From Nocardia araoensis NBRC 100135 (lineage in GTDB: Bacteria; Actinomycetota; Actinomycetes; Mycobacteriales; Mycobacteriaceae): DNA of 51,306 nucleotides. Made by a program: the position numbers and the translations under genes. A model generated the notes under the pieces. That model saw nothing but the letters and a program-made list of their open reading frames with translations, ran no database searches and was not told the origin of the DNA. This document shows positions 16,567-26,467 of the stretch, piece by piece. The stretch is from assembly GCF_000308435.1 (NCBI RefSeq), contig NZ_BAFR01000126.1:1-51306 (forward strand). Direction: 5' to 3'. How positions within the stretch are numbered: position 1 is the stretch's first letter; every line of letters begins with the position of its first letter.

Positions 16567-16718
16567 AGTGTCCATGTCGCGCTGCCGAATACGCCTTGGG
16601 CGCAGGCTAACACCGCAGGTAGCGGGCCGATTCGACGCAGGGACCGCGGCGGGCGGAGCCGACGCCGGTCACGACGAGGCGAACTTCATCGCCCGCGCGC
16701 CCGGGCCGGCTCCGGCCG

Positions 16719-17213
16719 TCAGGCGGTGCAGGCCGGGGATTGCTGGTTCAGGTTGGCCAGCGCCTGGCAGGCCCAGGCCTTCTGCACCTTCCACTTGCCG
16801 TCTTCGAGGACGAACGGAACGTCGACCTGGTTCGCCTGCCCGTTGATGGTGAACGTGGCCTGGGCGGTGACAGTGTCACCGAAGGCGGTCACGCCCGTGA
16901 CCACTGCCGTGGCGTTGGCCTGCTGAAACGCCTGGGCCAAGCGGTTGGGCAGGCCCGGATCGGCCTCGATGCCCTGCACGAGGTCGAGCTTCTCCTCGTT
17001 CGGCACCGCGGGGTCGAGCGCACGCTGCAGGTTGGCGTTCAGTTCCTCTTTGGTGGGCGGGGCGGGTACGTTCGCGGTCGCCGAGGCGGCTGCGGTGGTG
17101 GTGTGGGTGGTGTGCGAATCGCTCTTGTCGTCGCTGCCGCAGGCGGCCAGGCTCAGGGCGGCCACTAGGGCCACGCCTGCTGCTGCGATGCGTCCGGTCT
17201 TGAGAAGCTTCAA
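16719..17213 (-). CDS. Secreted lipoprotein similar to low-molecular-weight antigen MTB12
   Basis: A 164-residue lipoprotein. The start is TTG 17213 with AAAGGA 7-8 nt upstream. The signal peptide is KLLKTGRIAAAGVALVAALS and the lipobox LAAC places the lipidated Cys at residue 25. A Ser/Thr/His linker follows, then a 100-residue domain ending with DVPFVLEDGKWKVQKAWACQ and a Cys near the C-terminus, which resembles the MTB12/CFP-2 fold family of mycobacteria. Function unknown; location is the outer face of the plasma membrane. Confidence 0.8.
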   Translation of the reverse strand: MKLLKTGRIAAAGVALVAALSLAACGSDDKSDSHTTHTTTAAASATANVPAPPTKEELNANLQRALDPAVPNEEKLDLVQGIEADPGLPNRLAQAFQQANATAVVTGVTAFGDTVTAQATFTINGQANQVDVPFVLEDGKWKVQKAWACQALANLNQQSPACTA

Positions 17214-17376
17214 CTGTTCGTCCTTTGCGCTCGGATCGATCCGACGGTGATAGGGCGCGATATGGCCGGGATGGCCATCGAATGGCGAAGCTACTGAGCG
17301 TGATTGTGAGAACCATGAGGCGACCTTCTGGCCGCCGTAAGAAGTGAACCTAGCATCGGAAGCGGTCCCGGCGGGC

Positions 17377-18261
17377 TCATTCCGGCGACAGTTCGGCCGC
17401 CAGTGCCGCCAGCAGCGCCGCGACGGCCGGATCACGCACCGCCGCGCGCCAGGCGAGCGCGTACGTCACCAGCAACGGCGTGCCGCGTAGCGGCCGCCAA
17501 ACCAGACCAGGCAGTCCGTTCACGCGTGACGAGCTGAGCCCGATCATGTCGGGACGCGACGGCAGCACGGCCAGCATCTGCGCATGCCCCATCGCGCTGT
17601 CGCTCAGCCGCACGGCGGCGCCGTGGCCCGCGAGCGTGCGCAACAGCAAGTCGTGCAGGCCGGTAGCCGATTCGCGGGCGAACAAGATCAGCTCGTGTCC
17701 GCTGAGCTCGGCCGGGTCCAGCGGCGCCGCACCGGCGAGCGGATGCCGCTCGGACATCACGACACCCAGTTCCTCGCGGGCCACCGGACGTTGCGCGAAG
17801 CGTTCGGGCAGATCCACCGGGGCACGGACCAACGCGAGATCCACTTCGTCGTCATCGAGAAACCGCACCTGATCGGCGGTCGTCCCGCCGGTGAGCACCA
17901 TCCTGGCACCGGGCAGCGCGGTGGTGAGCAGGCTGCCGATGCGGGCGGGCAGCCAGGGCGGGACACCGTTCAGCAGCCCGAGACGCAGCACCGGCGCACC
18001 GGCGGCGGCAGCGCGCCTGGTCTCGCGCATCGCCTCGTCCATCGCGCGCAGGACGGTCCTGCCGGAGCGCAGCAGCACCGCGCCCGCGGCCGTCAGCTCC
18101 ACCCGGGGCTCCCGCACCAGCAGTGGACCGCCCAGCTCCCGTTCCAGCACCTTGATCTGCTGGCTGAGCGTCGGCGTCGAGATGAACAATCGCTCCGCGG
18201 CCCGGCGGAAGTGCAATTCCTCCGCCAGCACCACGAAGTACCGCAGCTGCCGCAACTCCAC
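17377..18261 (-). CDS. LysR family transcriptional regulator
   Basis: A 294-residue regulator with the N-terminal helix-turn-helix FRRAAERLFISTPTLSQQIK (about 18-37) and a LysR substrate-binding domain containing the RSGRTVLRAMDEAMRE linker helix. The GTG start at 18261 is followed by the usual ELRQLRYFVVLAEELHF. The gene lies 24 nt after pdxS on the same strand and could be read from it, although no direct link to PLP synthesis is evident. Confidence 0.92.
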   Translation of the reverse strand: MELRQLRYFVVLAEELHFRRAAERLFISTPTLSQQIKVLERELGGPLLVREPRVELTAAGAVLLRSGRTVLRAMDEAMRETRRAAAAGAPVLRLGLLNGVPPWLPARIGSLLTTALPGARMVLTGGTTADQVRFLDDDEVDLALVRAPVDLPERFAQRPVAREELGVVMSERHPLAGAAPLDPAELSGHELILFARESATGLHDLLLRTLAGHGAAVRLSDSAMGHAQMLAVLPSRPDMIGLSSSRVNGLPGLVWRPLRGTPLLVTYALAWRAAVRDPAVAALLAALAAELSPE

Positions 18262-18285
18262 GCGGCAGACGCTACCGGCCGGGAA

Positions 18286-19188
18286 TCACCAGCCGCGCTC
18301 GGCCAGGCGGTGCGGCTGGGCGATCTCTTCGACGTTGATGCCGACCATGGCCTCGCCGAGCCCACGCGACACCTTGGCCAGCACGTCCGGGTCGTCGTAG
18401 AAGGTGGTGGCCTTGACGATGGCGGCGGCGCGCTGTGCCGGGTTGCCGGACTTGAAGATGCCCGAACCCACGAACACGCCCTCGGCGCCGAGCTGCATCA
18501 TCATCGCGGCGTCGGCGGGAGTCGCGATCCCGCCCGCGGTGAACAGCACGACCGGCAGCTTGCCCGTCTCGGCGATCTCACGGACCAGCTCGTAGGGCGC
18601 CTGCAGCTCCTTGGCCGCGACGAACAGCTCGTCCTCGGGCAGCGACGACAGCCTGCGGATCTCCTGGCGGATCTTGCGCATGTGGGTGGTCGCGTTGGAC
18701 ACGTCACCGGTGCCCGCCTCGCCCTTGGAGCGAATCATGGCCGCGCCCTCGGTGATTCGGCGCAGCGCCTCGCCGAGGTTGGTCGCGCCGCAGACGAACG
18801 GCACGGTGAAGTTCCACTTGTCGATGTGGTTGGCGTAATCGGCGGGGGTGAGCACCTCGGACTCATCGATGTAGTCCACGCCGAGGCTCTGCAGGATCTG
18901 CGCCTCGACGAAGTGGCCGATGCGGGCCTTCGCCATGACCGGAATGGAGACGGCGTTGATGATGCCGTCGATCATGTCCGGATCGCTCATCCGGGAGACC
19001 CCGCCCTGGGCGCGGATATCGGCGGGGACGCGCTCCAGCGCCATCACCGCGACCGCACCGGCGTCCTCGGCGATCTTGGCCTGCTCCGGCGTGACGACAT
19101 CCATGATCACCCCGCCCTTGAGCATCTCGGCCATGCCGCGCTTCACGCGGGCGGTACCGACGGTCTGGGTGGACTCGGGGGTGGTCAC
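18286..19188 (-). CDS. pdxS: PdxS, synthase subunit of PLP synthase
   Basis: TIM-barrel enzyme that condenses ribose 5-phosphate, glyceraldehyde 3-phosphate and PdxT-derived ammonia into pyridoxal 5'-phosphate. The 300 residues show [36 protein letters not shown] and [16 protein letters not shown], all diagnostic. The GTG start has GGAGGAG upstream. The promoter candidate at 19244-19272 carries repeated GTGGCC elements. pdxT is downstream, separated by LysR, the lipoprotein and other genes. Confidence 0.98.
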   Translation of the reverse strand: MTTPESTQTVGTARVKRGMAEMLKGGVIMDVVTPEQAKIAEDAGAVAVMALERVPADIRAQGGVSRMSDPDMIDGIINAVSIPVMAKARIGHFVEAQILQSLGVDYIDESEVLTPADYANHIDKWNFTVPFVCGATNLGEALRRITEGAAMIRSKGEAGTGDVSNATTHMRKIRQEIRRLSSLPEDELFVAAKELQAPYELVREIAETGKLPVVLFTAGGIATPADAAMMMQLGAEGVFVGSGIFKSGNPAQRAAAIVKATTFYDDPDVLAKVSRGLGEAMVGINVEEIAQPHRLAERGW

Positions 19189-19243
19189 GGCAAACTCCTC
19201 CAGGCATGTGCGCCAAATCGATCACTCGCAGTCGAACGCCACG

Positions 19244-19272
19244 ATTCTAGGTGGCCACAAAAGGCCACTTGA
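19244..19272 (-). promoter_or_regulatory. pdxS: pdxS promoter with repeated GTGGCC elements
   Basis: On the minus strand a -10 TAGAAT (19244-19249) is preceded at 17 nt by a weak -35 TCAAGT (19267-19272). The spacer contains GTGGCC twice in direct orientation, and the two also form an inverted repeat with its complement. Such repeats suit a regulator; MocR-type PdxR proteins bind comparable repeats near pdxST in other Actinobacteria. No pdxR gene is in the window. Confidence 0.55.
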
Positions 19273-19393
19273 TAGCCAGTTGGAGGGCACTGGCCTGGTG
19301 TGATCTCGGTTATGGCGCCTTACGCCGAGAAGGCTCTGTCGTCCTGCCGTCCCGGCGCCGCACTGGCCTGCCCGGTCCGCGCCGGGCGCCCGG

Positions 19394-19486
19394 TCACAGC
19401 GGGCCGACCACCAGCAACTGCGCCCAGTACTCCGCGGCCGCGGGACCGAGCAGCGGCAACAGGAAATCGAACAGCAGGTACGACAT
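19394..19486 (-). CDS. Candidate 30-residue hydrophobic peptide
   Basis: ATG 19486 is preceded by a strong GGAGGTA (19495-19501) 8 nt upstream, and the frame closes with TGA after 30 codons. The product starts MSYLLFDFLLPLLGPAAAEY and is mostly hydrophobic, with one possible membrane helix. It lies about 205 bp upstream of pdxS on the same strand. It could be a small membrane protein or a leader peptide. Support rests on the ribosome-binding site and composition only. Confidence 0.45.
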   Translation of the reverse strand: MSYLLFDFLLPLLGPAAAEYWAQLLVVGPL

Positions 19487-19527
19487 GAATCAACTACCTC
19501 CACAACCGAACAGGAACAGCTCCGCCG

Positions 19528-19569
19528 TCAGCGGGCCCACGACACCGAAATCACATGCGTCCCCGACAT
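19528..19569 (-). CDS. Candidate 13-residue leader peptide
   Basis: ATG 19569 has GGAGGG (19575-19580) 5 nt upstream, and the frame reads MSGTHVISVSWAR before TGA. It lies 41 bp before the 30-residue ORF on the same strand. Both may belong to one short transcript. The chance of a random match is considerable for an ORF of this size. Confidence 0.25.
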   Translation of the reverse strand: MSGTHVISVSWAR

Positions 19570-19644
19570 CAGTACCCTCCGGCGCCCTGGATCATCGCGA
19601 CGCTATCACGATCGTGAAACACATCACACTCGTTCCGCGGCCGG

Positions 19645-20691
19645 TCAGCGGATGGAGCGGACCTCCGGATCGCCGGTACCCGATGCCGCCTCGGCCGCTT
19701 CGGCCAGCAGTTCGTCCAGGTGATACGGGTAGACGGTTTCGCCGGAGCGGTCCAGCGCGACGATGTCGGCGGCGGTGCACCATCGGTGTCCGGTGATGGA
19801 GCGACGTTCGATCACGGTCAGGTTCGCCGGTTGCGGATCGAAACCACGCACTCGCAGAGCGAAGAACAGCTCCTCCGACCGGATCAACTCGCCGTTGAAG
19901 GGGAATACCGCTACCCGCCGCCAGATCGGACCGCGCAGCGCGGCAGGATCTCCGCGATATCCGGTCTCCTCGTACAGCTCCCGTACCGCCGCCTCGCGCA
20001 GGCTCTCCCCCGGCTCCACGCCGCCGCCGACGGTGAACCAGAACGACACCTCCGGCGTCTTCGGATCGTTGCCGCGCATCAGCAGGGTCCGATTGTTCTC
20101 ATCGAACAGCACGATCCGCGCGGTGGTGCGGATGGTGTCCACCGCGAGGCCGGTGGACGCGGCGGGGGTGGCGCGCTCGGTGATCTCGAAGTAGGTCGGC
20201 AAGGGCGCCGTGCCCCCGAGGTGCAGGATGCGGACCGGGCGGCGGGTGCGCAGCGCCAGCGTGTCGCGCACGGCGTCGTTGTGGAAGCGGCGTGCGATCA
20301 GCACCCGGGCCTCCGCGTCGGCCAGCTCGGCGACCAGTTGCGGGCGCAGCGTGCCGATATCGACCGCCGACAGTGCGCTGGACAACCGGTTCTCCACGGT
20401 CTCCCGATCGGCGCGCCCGGCGCGCTCGGCCCGGTCCGCCAGCACGGTCAGTTGCCTGGCCTGCTCCGACAGGGCCGGATCGGACACCGGACCCGCGATC
20501 GCCATGGCGACCGACCTGGCCACCACCGCCCGCCGGGCCAGCGCCGCGTCGAGCGCCTGCCAGGACTGGTCGGAGCGCACGTGCAGCCGGTCGAGCCGGT
20601 TGGCGGTGGAGTACGCCCACAGGCCGATCGCGACGACGACCGCGGCGATCAGCGCGAGGACGAGGACGGTCGTCGCGGAGAAGGTGATCAT
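19645..20691 (-). CDS. Membrane-anchored NUDIX hydrolase with N-terminal LemA-like region
   Basis: A 348-residue protein with one N-terminal membrane helix (about residues 8-28), a helical region of about 130 residues that resembles LemA (HVRSDQSWQALDAALARRA; ALRTRRPVRI), and a C-terminal NUDIX domain with the full box GX5EX7REUXEEXGU, seen as GGGVEPGESLREAAVRELYE then ETGY (about 238-261). NUDIX enzymes hydrolyse nucleoside diphosphate derivatives. Its start overlaps the pimA stop by 4 bp, so it is translationally coupled in the PIM operon. A membrane NUDIX protein holds the same place in mycobacteria, as I recall (Rv2609c). Confidence 0.88.
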   Translation of the reverse strand: MITFSATTVLVLALIAAVVVAIGLWAYSTANRLDRLHVRSDQSWQALDAALARRAVVARSVAMAIAGPVSDPALSEQARQLTVLADRAERAGRADRETVENRLSSALSAVDIGTLRPQLVAELADAEARVLIARRFHNDAVRDTLALRTRRPVRILHLGGTAPLPTYFEITERATPAASTGLAVDTIRTTARIVLFDENNRTLLMRGNDPKTPEVSFWFTVGGGVEPGESLREAAVRELYEETGYRGDPAALRGPIWRRVAVFPFNGELIRSEELFFALRVRGFDPQPANLTVIERRSITGHRWCTAADIVALDRSGETVYPYHLDELLAEAAEAASGTGDPEVRSIR

Positions 20692-21812
20692 CCGGCGGCC
20701 CGCACTCTCGTGTCGCCGACGGTCACCGTCTCGTAGACGCGCAGGATCTGTTCGGCCACCACCGGCCAGTCGTATTCACCGACGACCTGGGTCGCGGTGT
20801 GCACGAGCGCCTCTCTGCGCACCTCGTCGGTGAGCACGGTGTGCAGCGCGCCTGCCAGCGCCGCGGAGTCGCCGACCGGGACCAGCATGCCCGCCGAACC
20901 GTCCCGCAACACCCGGCGGAAGGCGTCCAGTTCACTGGCCACGACGGCGGTGCCCGCCGCCATCGCCTCGATCAGGATGATGCCGAAACTCTCGCCGCCC
21001 AGGTTCGGCGCGACATACACATCCGCGCTCCGCATCGCGGAGGCTTTCTCCTCGTCGGACACCTGACCGAGGAAGCGCAGATGACCGGACAGCCGGCCGG
21101 CTTCGCGGCGCAACCGGTCCTCGTCGCCGCGGCCGACGATCAGGATCTGGATGTCGGGATGCTTGCGCACCAGCTCGGGCAGCGCGCCGAGCAGCACTTC
21201 CATGCCCTTGCGCGGCTCGTCGTAGCGGCCGAGGAACAGCACCGTCCCGCCGGGCCGCGGATAGCCCGGCAGCATCGGCGCGCGGGCGAACGCCGGGACG
21301 TCGACGCCGTTGGGGATCTCCACCGCGTCCGAGCCGAGCGCCTCCACCTGCCAGCGGCGCGCGAGTTCGGAGACCGCGATACGACCGGAGATCTTCTCGT
21401 GATACGGCCGCAGCACACCCTGAAAAGTGCTGAGCACCAGCGATTTCGTCGTGGAGGTGTGGAAGGTCGCCACGATCGGGCCCTCGGCGATCTTCAGCGC
21501 GAGCATCGACAGGCTCGGCGCGTTCGGCTCGTGGATGTGCAGGACGTCGAAATCGTTGCCTTCGATCCAGCGTCGAATCCTGGTGTAGGCCATGGGCCCG
21601 AACGACAGCCGCGCCACCGACCCGTTGTACGGGATGGCCACGGCGCGTCCCGCCGACACTGCGAATTCCGGCAGCGGGGTGCCCTCGGACGCGGGCGCCA
21701 GGACGCTCACCTTGTGCCCGCGTTCGATGAACACCCGCGCCAGTTCGACCACATGCGCCTGCACCCCGCCGGGGACGTCGAACGAATAGGGGCAGACCAT
21801 GCCGATCTTCAT
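20688..21812 (-). CDS. pimA: PimA, phosphatidylinositol alpha-mannosyltransferase
   Basis: GT4 glycosyltransferase that moves mannose from GDP-mannose to phosphatidylinositol, the first step of PIM, lipomannan and lipoarabinomannan synthesis, at the inner face of the membrane. The 374 residues include the acceptor-side glycine loop CPYSFDVPGGVQAHV, HIHEPNAPSLS, and the donor-binding LGRYDEPRKGMEVLL and APNLGGESFGIILIEAMAAG. ATG 21812 overlaps the patA stop (ATGA). Surrounding genes are the rest of the PIM pathway. Confidence 0.96.
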   Translation of the reverse strand: MKIGMVCPYSFDVPGGVQAHVVELARVFIERGHKVSVLAPASEGTPLPEFAVSAGRAVAIPYNGSVARLSFGPMAYTRIRRWIEGNDFDVLHIHEPNAPSLSMLALKIAEGPIVATFHTSTTKSLVLSTFQGVLRPYHEKISGRIAVSELARRWQVEALGSDAVEIPNGVDVPAFARAPMLPGYPRPGGTVLFLGRYDEPRKGMEVLLGALPELVRKHPDIQILIVGRGDEDRLRREAGRLSGHLRFLGQVSDEEKASAMRSADVYVAPNLGGESFGIILIEAMAAGTAVVASELDAFRRVLRDGSAGMLVPVGDSAALAGALHTVLTDEVRREALVHTATQVVGEYDWPVVAEQILRVYETVTVGDTRVRAAG

Positions 21813-22777
21813 GGCGATACGTCTCCCTGTTCGGCCTCGATGCTCGCCTGCGCGGTGTCGATCCTGGCACGCCGCTGGGGCGAGAGATCGCTCTCCCACA
21901 ATGGTTGCAGCATGTGCCAATCCGCCGGATACTCGGCGATGTTCGCTGCGAAGCGGTCCGCCAACGCCTGGGTCGCCGCGGCCACTCCCACGGAAACGTC
22001 AATGGGCTCTTCGACTTTCAGCCCCCAGTTCTCGCGGCCTTCGGCGTCGGCCTCGAACCACGCGTGCACCGGCAGCAACGCCGCCCCGGTGTCGACGGCC
22101 AGTTTCGCCGCGCCCGCGGGCATCCAGGTGCGCTCACCGAAGAACTGCACGGGTACACCTTTGCCGGTGAGGTCGCGTTCGCCCATCAGGCACACGATCT
22201 TGTTCTGCCGCAGGCGCGCCGCCAGCAGGCCGAAGGGCGGCTGCTCACCGCCGGTCAGCGGGAACACCTCGAAGCCCAGGCTCTCCCGGTACGCGACGAA
22301 CCGCTCGAACAGCGATTCCGGCTTCAGCCGCTCGGCCACGGTGGTGAGGCCACCGTAGTGCTGTACCAGCCAGACGCCCGCCATGTCCCAGTTGCCGGAG
22401 TGCGGCAGCACGAAGATCACGCCCCGGCCCTCCGCCAGCGCGGCATCCAGATGCTCCAGCCCACCGACGTAGTAGTCGATCGCGGCGTGGTCCATCGTGG
22501 GCAGCCGGAACGCCTCCCGCCAATATCGCGCGTACGAGCGCATGCTGGCGCCGATCAGTTCGTCCGGCACGTCGGCGGGAAGCACGCCCAGCACGCGCGC
22601 CAGATTGCGCCGCAATTGGTTCGGCGCGCCGCCCGCGTGGAATTTCCGATTGGCGCGACGGGCGACCCGGTCGGCCCCCCACTCGAACACTCGCCGTGCC
22701 GTCGGCTCCGGCAGCGCGCGCACCAGTCGCCAGCCCGCCACGTATCCGGCGGCGCCGAGCTGTTCCCCGATAGTCAT
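21809..22777 (-). CDS. patA: PatA, phosphatidylinositol mannoside acyltransferase
   Basis: A 322-residue acyltransferase of the LpxL/HtrB superfamily that acylates the 6-position of the mannose of PIM using acyl-CoA. The catalytic HX4D motif is HSGNWD (about residues 125-130), and LMGERDLTGKGVPVQFFG is the second family signature. ATG 22777 has GGAGG about 6 nt upstream. It overlaps pimA by 4 bp and lies 88 bp after pgsA. Confidence 0.95.
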   Translation of the reverse strand: MTIGEQLGAAGYVAGWRLVRALPEPTARRVFEWGADRVARRANRKFHAGGAPNQLRRNLARVLGVLPADVPDELIGASMRSYARYWREAFRLPTMDHAAIDYYVGGLEHLDAALAEGRGVIFVLPHSGNWDMAGVWLVQHYGGLTTVAERLKPESLFERFVAYRESLGFEVFPLTGGEQPPFGLLAARLRQNKIVCLMGERDLTGKGVPVQFFGERTWMPAGAAKLAVDTGAALLPVHAWFEADAEGRENWGLKVEEPIDVSVGVAAATQALADRFAANIAEYPADWHMLQPLWESDLSPQRRARIDTAQASIEAEQGDVSP

Positions 22778-22865
22778 CCGCGCCTCCGCGCCATCGATCC
22801 GCGATCCGCCGTCAGCGATACCCGGACGCCACCGTCGATCGGTCCGCGCCCGGTATCAGGTGAGA

Positions 22866-23561
22866 TCACGACGGAAGTCCAGAGGTGTCGGCGGTTCCCC
22901 CGCCGGGACGCTGTGACTGCCCGGCCGGGATCACGGTGCGCGCCCCCGGCGAGTTGCGCACGGCCAGCACCCGCTGCACGACGGTGACGATGCTGAGCAC
23001 GGCGAGGATCCACATGGCCACGTGCACGGCGTAGGTGAGCCACTCGATCCCCCAGTAGCCGCCGATTCCGGTGAAGCCCGCGCCCACCAGCACGATGATC
23101 AGCCGGTCCGGCCGCTCGATGATGCCGCCGTCCGCGGACAGGCCACTGGCCTCGGCGCGGGCCTTGGCATAGGAGATCACCTGAGAGGTCACCAGGACGA
23201 CGAGCGTCGCGGCGAACAACGGCTTGTGCTGCTCGTGGTAGACCGCCCACCAGGCCAGTCCGCCGAAGATCGCGCCGTCGGCCAGCCGGTCACAGGTGGC
23301 GTCCAGCACCGCGCCGTATTTCGTGCCGCCGCCGCGCGCCCGCGCCATCGCCCCGTCGAGCATGTCGAACATGACGAACAACCAGATCACCATGGTTCCC
23401 CAGAACAGGTGTCCGGTCGGGAAGAGCGTGACCGCGGCGACGATGGAGGCGGTGGTGCCGATCAGCGTCATGGCATCCGGCGTCAGGCCGGTGCCGACCA
23501 GCGCCCGGCCCAGCGGAGCCGTCGCCTTGGCGAACGTCTCGCGGCCGAAGAAACTCAGCAC
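22866..23561 (-). CDS. pgsA: PgsA1, phosphatidylinositol phosphate synthase
   Basis: CDP-alcohol phosphatidyltransferase that joins CDP-diacylglycerol and inositol 1-phosphate. The 231-residue membrane protein has the full CDP-OH signature D-x2-DG-x2-AR-x8-G-x3-D-x3-D, beginning DMLDGAMARARGG at about residue 66. About six helices are predicted, and the Pro/Gly/Gln-rich C-terminus is cytosolic. I chose GTG 23561, with GGGCGGA upstream; it lies 23 nt after the HIT gene stop. Confidence 0.94.
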   Translation of the reverse strand: MLSFFGRETFAKATAPLGRALVGTGLTPDAMTLIGTTASIVAAVTLFPTGHLFWGTMVIWLFVMFDMLDGAMARARGGGTKYGAVLDATCDRLADGAIFGGLAWWAVYHEQHKPLFAATLVVLVTSQVISYAKARAEASGLSADGGIIERPDRLIIVLVGAGFTGIGGYWGIEWLTYAVHVAMWILAVLSIVTVVQRVLAVRNSPGARTVIPAGQSQRPGGGTADTSGLPS

Positions 23562-23584
23562 GGCAGATCCGCCCGGTCGCTCAT

Positions 23585-24184
23585 CTACGCCTCCTTCCAG
23601 GCCGCCGACAGCAGCGCCCTGGTCTCCCGCAGCAGTTGCGGCATCACCTTCGCCCCGCCGATGACCGTGATGAAGTTCGCGTCGCCGCCCCAGCGCGGGA
23701 CGATGTGCTGGTGCAGGTGGTCGGCCAGCGACCCGCCGGCCACTCCCCCGAGATTCAGCCCCACGTTGAAGCCGTGCGGCCGGGACACCTTCTTCATCAC
23801 CCGGATGGCCTGCTGGGTGAAGGCCATCAACTCGGCGCTCTCCGCGTCGGTGAGATCCTCCAGGTTGGCCACCTTGCGGTACGGCACCACCATCATGTGT
23901 CCCGGGTTGTACGGGTACAGGTTGAGCACTGCGTACACCAGCTCGCCCCGGGCGACGACCAAGCCGTCCTCGTCGGACATCTTGGGGATATCGGTGAACG
24001 GGTGGCCGGTCGCATCCTTGGCGCTGGTTGCCGCCTCCGCGATGTAGGACATGCGATACGGCGTCCACAGGCGCTGCAGCCGGTCCTGTTCCCCGGCGCC
24101 GGTGTCCACGATGCGGCCCGGTTCGGCCGACACCGCGGTCCCGTCCAGATCCGCGAGCCCCTCCGGCACCGTCCGCTCGGTCAT
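23585..24184 (-). CDS. HIT-domain protein, probable AP4A phosphorylase/hydrolase
   Basis: A 199-residue histidine-triad protein with the HxHxH motif in [16 protein letters not shown] (about residues 150-165). The mycobacterial homologue in the same position (Rv2613c) is described as a diadenosine tetraphosphate phosphorylase. The start codon overlaps the thrS stop by 4 bp, so the two are coupled. This fits, since diadenosine polyphosphates are by-products of aminoacyl-tRNA synthetases. Confidence 0.92.
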   Translation of the reverse strand: MTERTVPEGLADLDGTAVSAEPGRIVDTGAGEQDRLQRLWTPYRMSYIAEAATSAKDATGHPFTDIPKMSDEDGLVVARGELVYAVLNLYPYNPGHMMVVPYRKVANLEDLTDAESAELMAFTQQAIRVMKKVSRPHGFNVGLNLGGVAGGSLADHLHQHIVPRWGGDANFITVIGGAKVMPQLLRETRALLSAAWKEA

Positions 24185-26244
24185 GCCCCACCCTTGTTCG
24201 CTGCTCGGATCTCGAAGCCCTCGGCCGTCGGCGACGCGTTCTCCCGCTGGGCGATCCACGCGACGATGGTGGCCACCGCGTCGTCGACCGGCACGCCGTT
24301 GACCTGGGTGCCGTCGCGGAAGCGGAAGCTCACGGCGTTCGCGTTCACGTCGCGCTCACCGGCGAGCAGCATGAACGGCACCTTCTGGGCGGTGTTGTTG
24401 AAGATCTTCTTCTGCATCCGGTCGTCGCTGCGATCCACCTGCGCGCGGATGCCCTCGTCCTGCAACCGTTCGATCACCCGATCCAGATGCGGGGCAAAGG
24501 CTTCCGCGACCGGGATGCCGACGACCTGCACCGGCGACAGCCAGGCGGGGAAGGCGCCCGCGTAGTGCTCGGTGAGCACACCGAAGAAGCGTTCGATCGA
24601 GCCGAACAGCGCGCGGTGGATCATGACCGGCCGCTGCTTGGTGCCGTCCGACGCGGTGTACTCGAGGTCGAAGCGCTCGGGGAGGTTGAAGTCCAGCTGG
24701 ATGGTCGACATCTGCCAGGTGCGACCCAGCGCGTCCTTGGCCTGCACGGAGATCTTCGGGCCGTAGAAGGCGGCGCCGCCGGGATCGGGCACCAGCTCCA
24801 GCCCGGAGGCCGAGGCGACCTTGGACAAAGTCTCGGTGGCCTCCTCCCAGATCTCGTCGGAACCGACGAACTTCTTCGGGTCCTTGGTGGACAGCTCGAG
24901 GTAGAAGTCGTCGAGGCCGTAGTCCTTCAGCAGGTCCAGCACGAACCGCAAGGTGTCGGTCAGTTCGCCGTGCATCTGCTCTTTGGTGCAGTAGATGTGC
25001 GCATCGTCCTGCGTCATGCCGCGCACCCGGGTCAGGCCGTGCACCACGCCGGACTTCTCGTACCGGTAGACCGATCCGAACTCGAACAGCCGCAGCGGCA
25101 GCTCCCGGTACGACCGGCCGCGGGCACGGAAGATCAGGTTGTGCATCGGGCAGTTCATCGGCTTGACGTAGTAGTCCTGGCCGGGCTTGCGAACGGTGCC
25201 GTCCTCGTTGAGTTCGGCGTCCAGGTGCATCGCGGGGAACATGCCGTCGCGGTACCAGTCCAGGTGGCCGGAGACCTCGAACAGATGGCCCTTGGTGATG
25301 TGCGGGGTGTTGACGAACTCGTAGCCCGCCGCGACGTGCCTGCGGCGCGAGTACTCCTCCAGCTCTTTACGGATGATGCCGCCCTTGGGGTGGAACACCG
25401 GAAGACCGGATCCGAGTTCGTCGGGGAAGCTGAACAGGTCCAGTTCCAGGCCGAGCTTGCGGTGGTCGCGGCGCTCCGCCTCGGCGAGCAGGTGCAGGTG
25501 CTCGTCGAGCGCCTCCTGGGACTCCCACGCGGTGCCGTAGATGCGCTGCAGGTCCTCCCGGCTCTGGTCGCCGCGCCAGTAGGCGGCCGAGCTGCGGGTC
25601 AGTTTGAAGGCCGGGATGAACTTGGTGGTCGGAATGTGCGGACCGCGACACAGGTCGCCCCAGATCTTCTCGCCGGTGCGCGGGTCCAGGTTGTCGTAGA
25701 TGGTCAGCTCTTTGCCGCCGACCTCCATGACCTCCGGGTCGTCGATGCCGGACTTGTCGCTGATCAGCTCCAGCTTGAACGGCTCACCGGCCAGCTCGAC
25801 CCTGGCCTCGTCGACCTCGACCACCCTGCGGGAGAACCTCTGGGCGCCCTTGACGATCTTCTTCATCCGGGATTCCAGCTTGGCCAGGTCCTCCGGGGTG
25901 AACGGCCGCTCGACGCGGAAGTCGTAGTAGAACCCGTCCTTGATGAAGGGGCCGATGCCGAGCTTGGCCTCGGGGAATTCCTGCTGCACCGCCTGGGCGA
26001 GCACGTGGGCGGCGGAGTGCCGGATGACGTTGCGGCCGTCGGGGGTGTTCGCCGCGACCGGTTCCACGTCGACGTCCTCGTCCGGGGTCCACGACAGGTC
26101 CTTGAGCTCGCCGTCCGCCCGGACGACTACGACGGTGTCCGGCCCCTTGGTGGGCAGGCCCGCCTCGCGCACCGCGGCGCCCGCCGTCGTCCCGGCCGGC
26201 ACCCGGACGAGGGCGACTGGGCTGATGGCGGCTGAGGTGGTCAC
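24181..26244 (-). CDS. thrS: Threonyl-tRNA synthetase
   Basis: A 687-residue class II synthetase with TGS, editing ([11 protein letters not shown], about 83; [11 protein letters not shown]), catalytic and anticodon-binding domains. The catalytic core contains the zinc ligands Cys in KPMNCPMHN and His residues, motif 2 [18 protein letters not shown] and motif 3 [16 protein letters not shown] 26244 is preceded by AAGGAG 9 nt upstream; a longer frame adds 28 residues without similarity. A TAGCAT hexamer at 26327-26332 may be its -10. It heads the thrS-HIT-pgsA-patA-pimA-NUDIX run. Confidence 0.98.
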   Translation of the reverse strand: MTTSAAISPVALVRVPAGTTAGAAVREAGLPTKGPDTVVVVRADGELKDLSWTPDEDVDVEPVAANTPDGRNVIRHSAAHVLAQAVQQEFPEAKLGIGPFIKDGFYYDFRVERPFTPEDLAKLESRMKKIVKGAQRFSRRVVEVDEARVELAGEPFKLELISDKSGIDDPEVMEVGGKELTIYDNLDPRTGEKIWGDLCRGPHIPTTKFIPAFKLTRSSAAYWRGDQSREDLQRIYGTAWESQEALDEHLHLLAEAERRDHRKLGLELDLFSFPDELGSGLPVFHPKGGIIRKELEEYSRRRHVAAGYEFVNTPHITKGHLFEVSGHLDWYRDGMFPAMHLDAELNEDGTVRKPGQDYYVKPMNCPMHNLIFRARGRSYRELPLRLFEFGSVYRYEKSGVVHGLTRVRGMTQDDAHIYCTKEQMHGELTDTLRFVLDLLKDYGLDDFYLELSTKDPKKFVGSDEIWEEATETLSKVASASGLELVPDPGGAAFYGPKISVQAKDALGRTWQMSTIQLDFNLPERFDLEYTASDGTKQRPVMIHRALFGSIERFFGVLTEHYAGAFPAWLSPVQVVGIPVAEAFAPHLDRVIERLQDEGIRAQVDRSDDRMQKKIFNNTAQKVPFMLLAGERDVNANAVSFRFRDGTQVNGVPVDDAVATIVAWIAQRENASPTAEGFEIRAANKGGA

Positions 26245-26467
26245 GGCTGCGCTCTCCTTGACGTTTCTCGGGTGCGGGCTGGGTCCCGCGGGATGGTGGC
26301 CGATCGCATGTTCGCCCGGCGCGACCATGCTACTGTCCCGCCGCTTCGGCCCGCCCCTCCGGGTTTTGGGCGGTTGCGGTCGGATGGCGCGAGGTTTGCG
26401 TTCGAGTCATCCTTCGGGCGCCGCCCACGTTCCCGGCGTACCCGTCGAGTTGTCGCGCGCCGGATGG

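Noticed and set aside
17584..19272. Plus-strand open frame of 562 codons over LysR and pdxS
   Set aside because: Shadow of two recognised genes; no ribosome-binding site or domain.
24028..26235. Plus-strand open frame of 735 codons across thrS
   Set aside because: Antisense of thrS, which has all synthetase motifs.
26245..26467. Possible T-box riboswitch before thrS
   Set aside because: I could not find a T-box sequence or specifier stem; only a possible -10 (TAGCAT) is visible.
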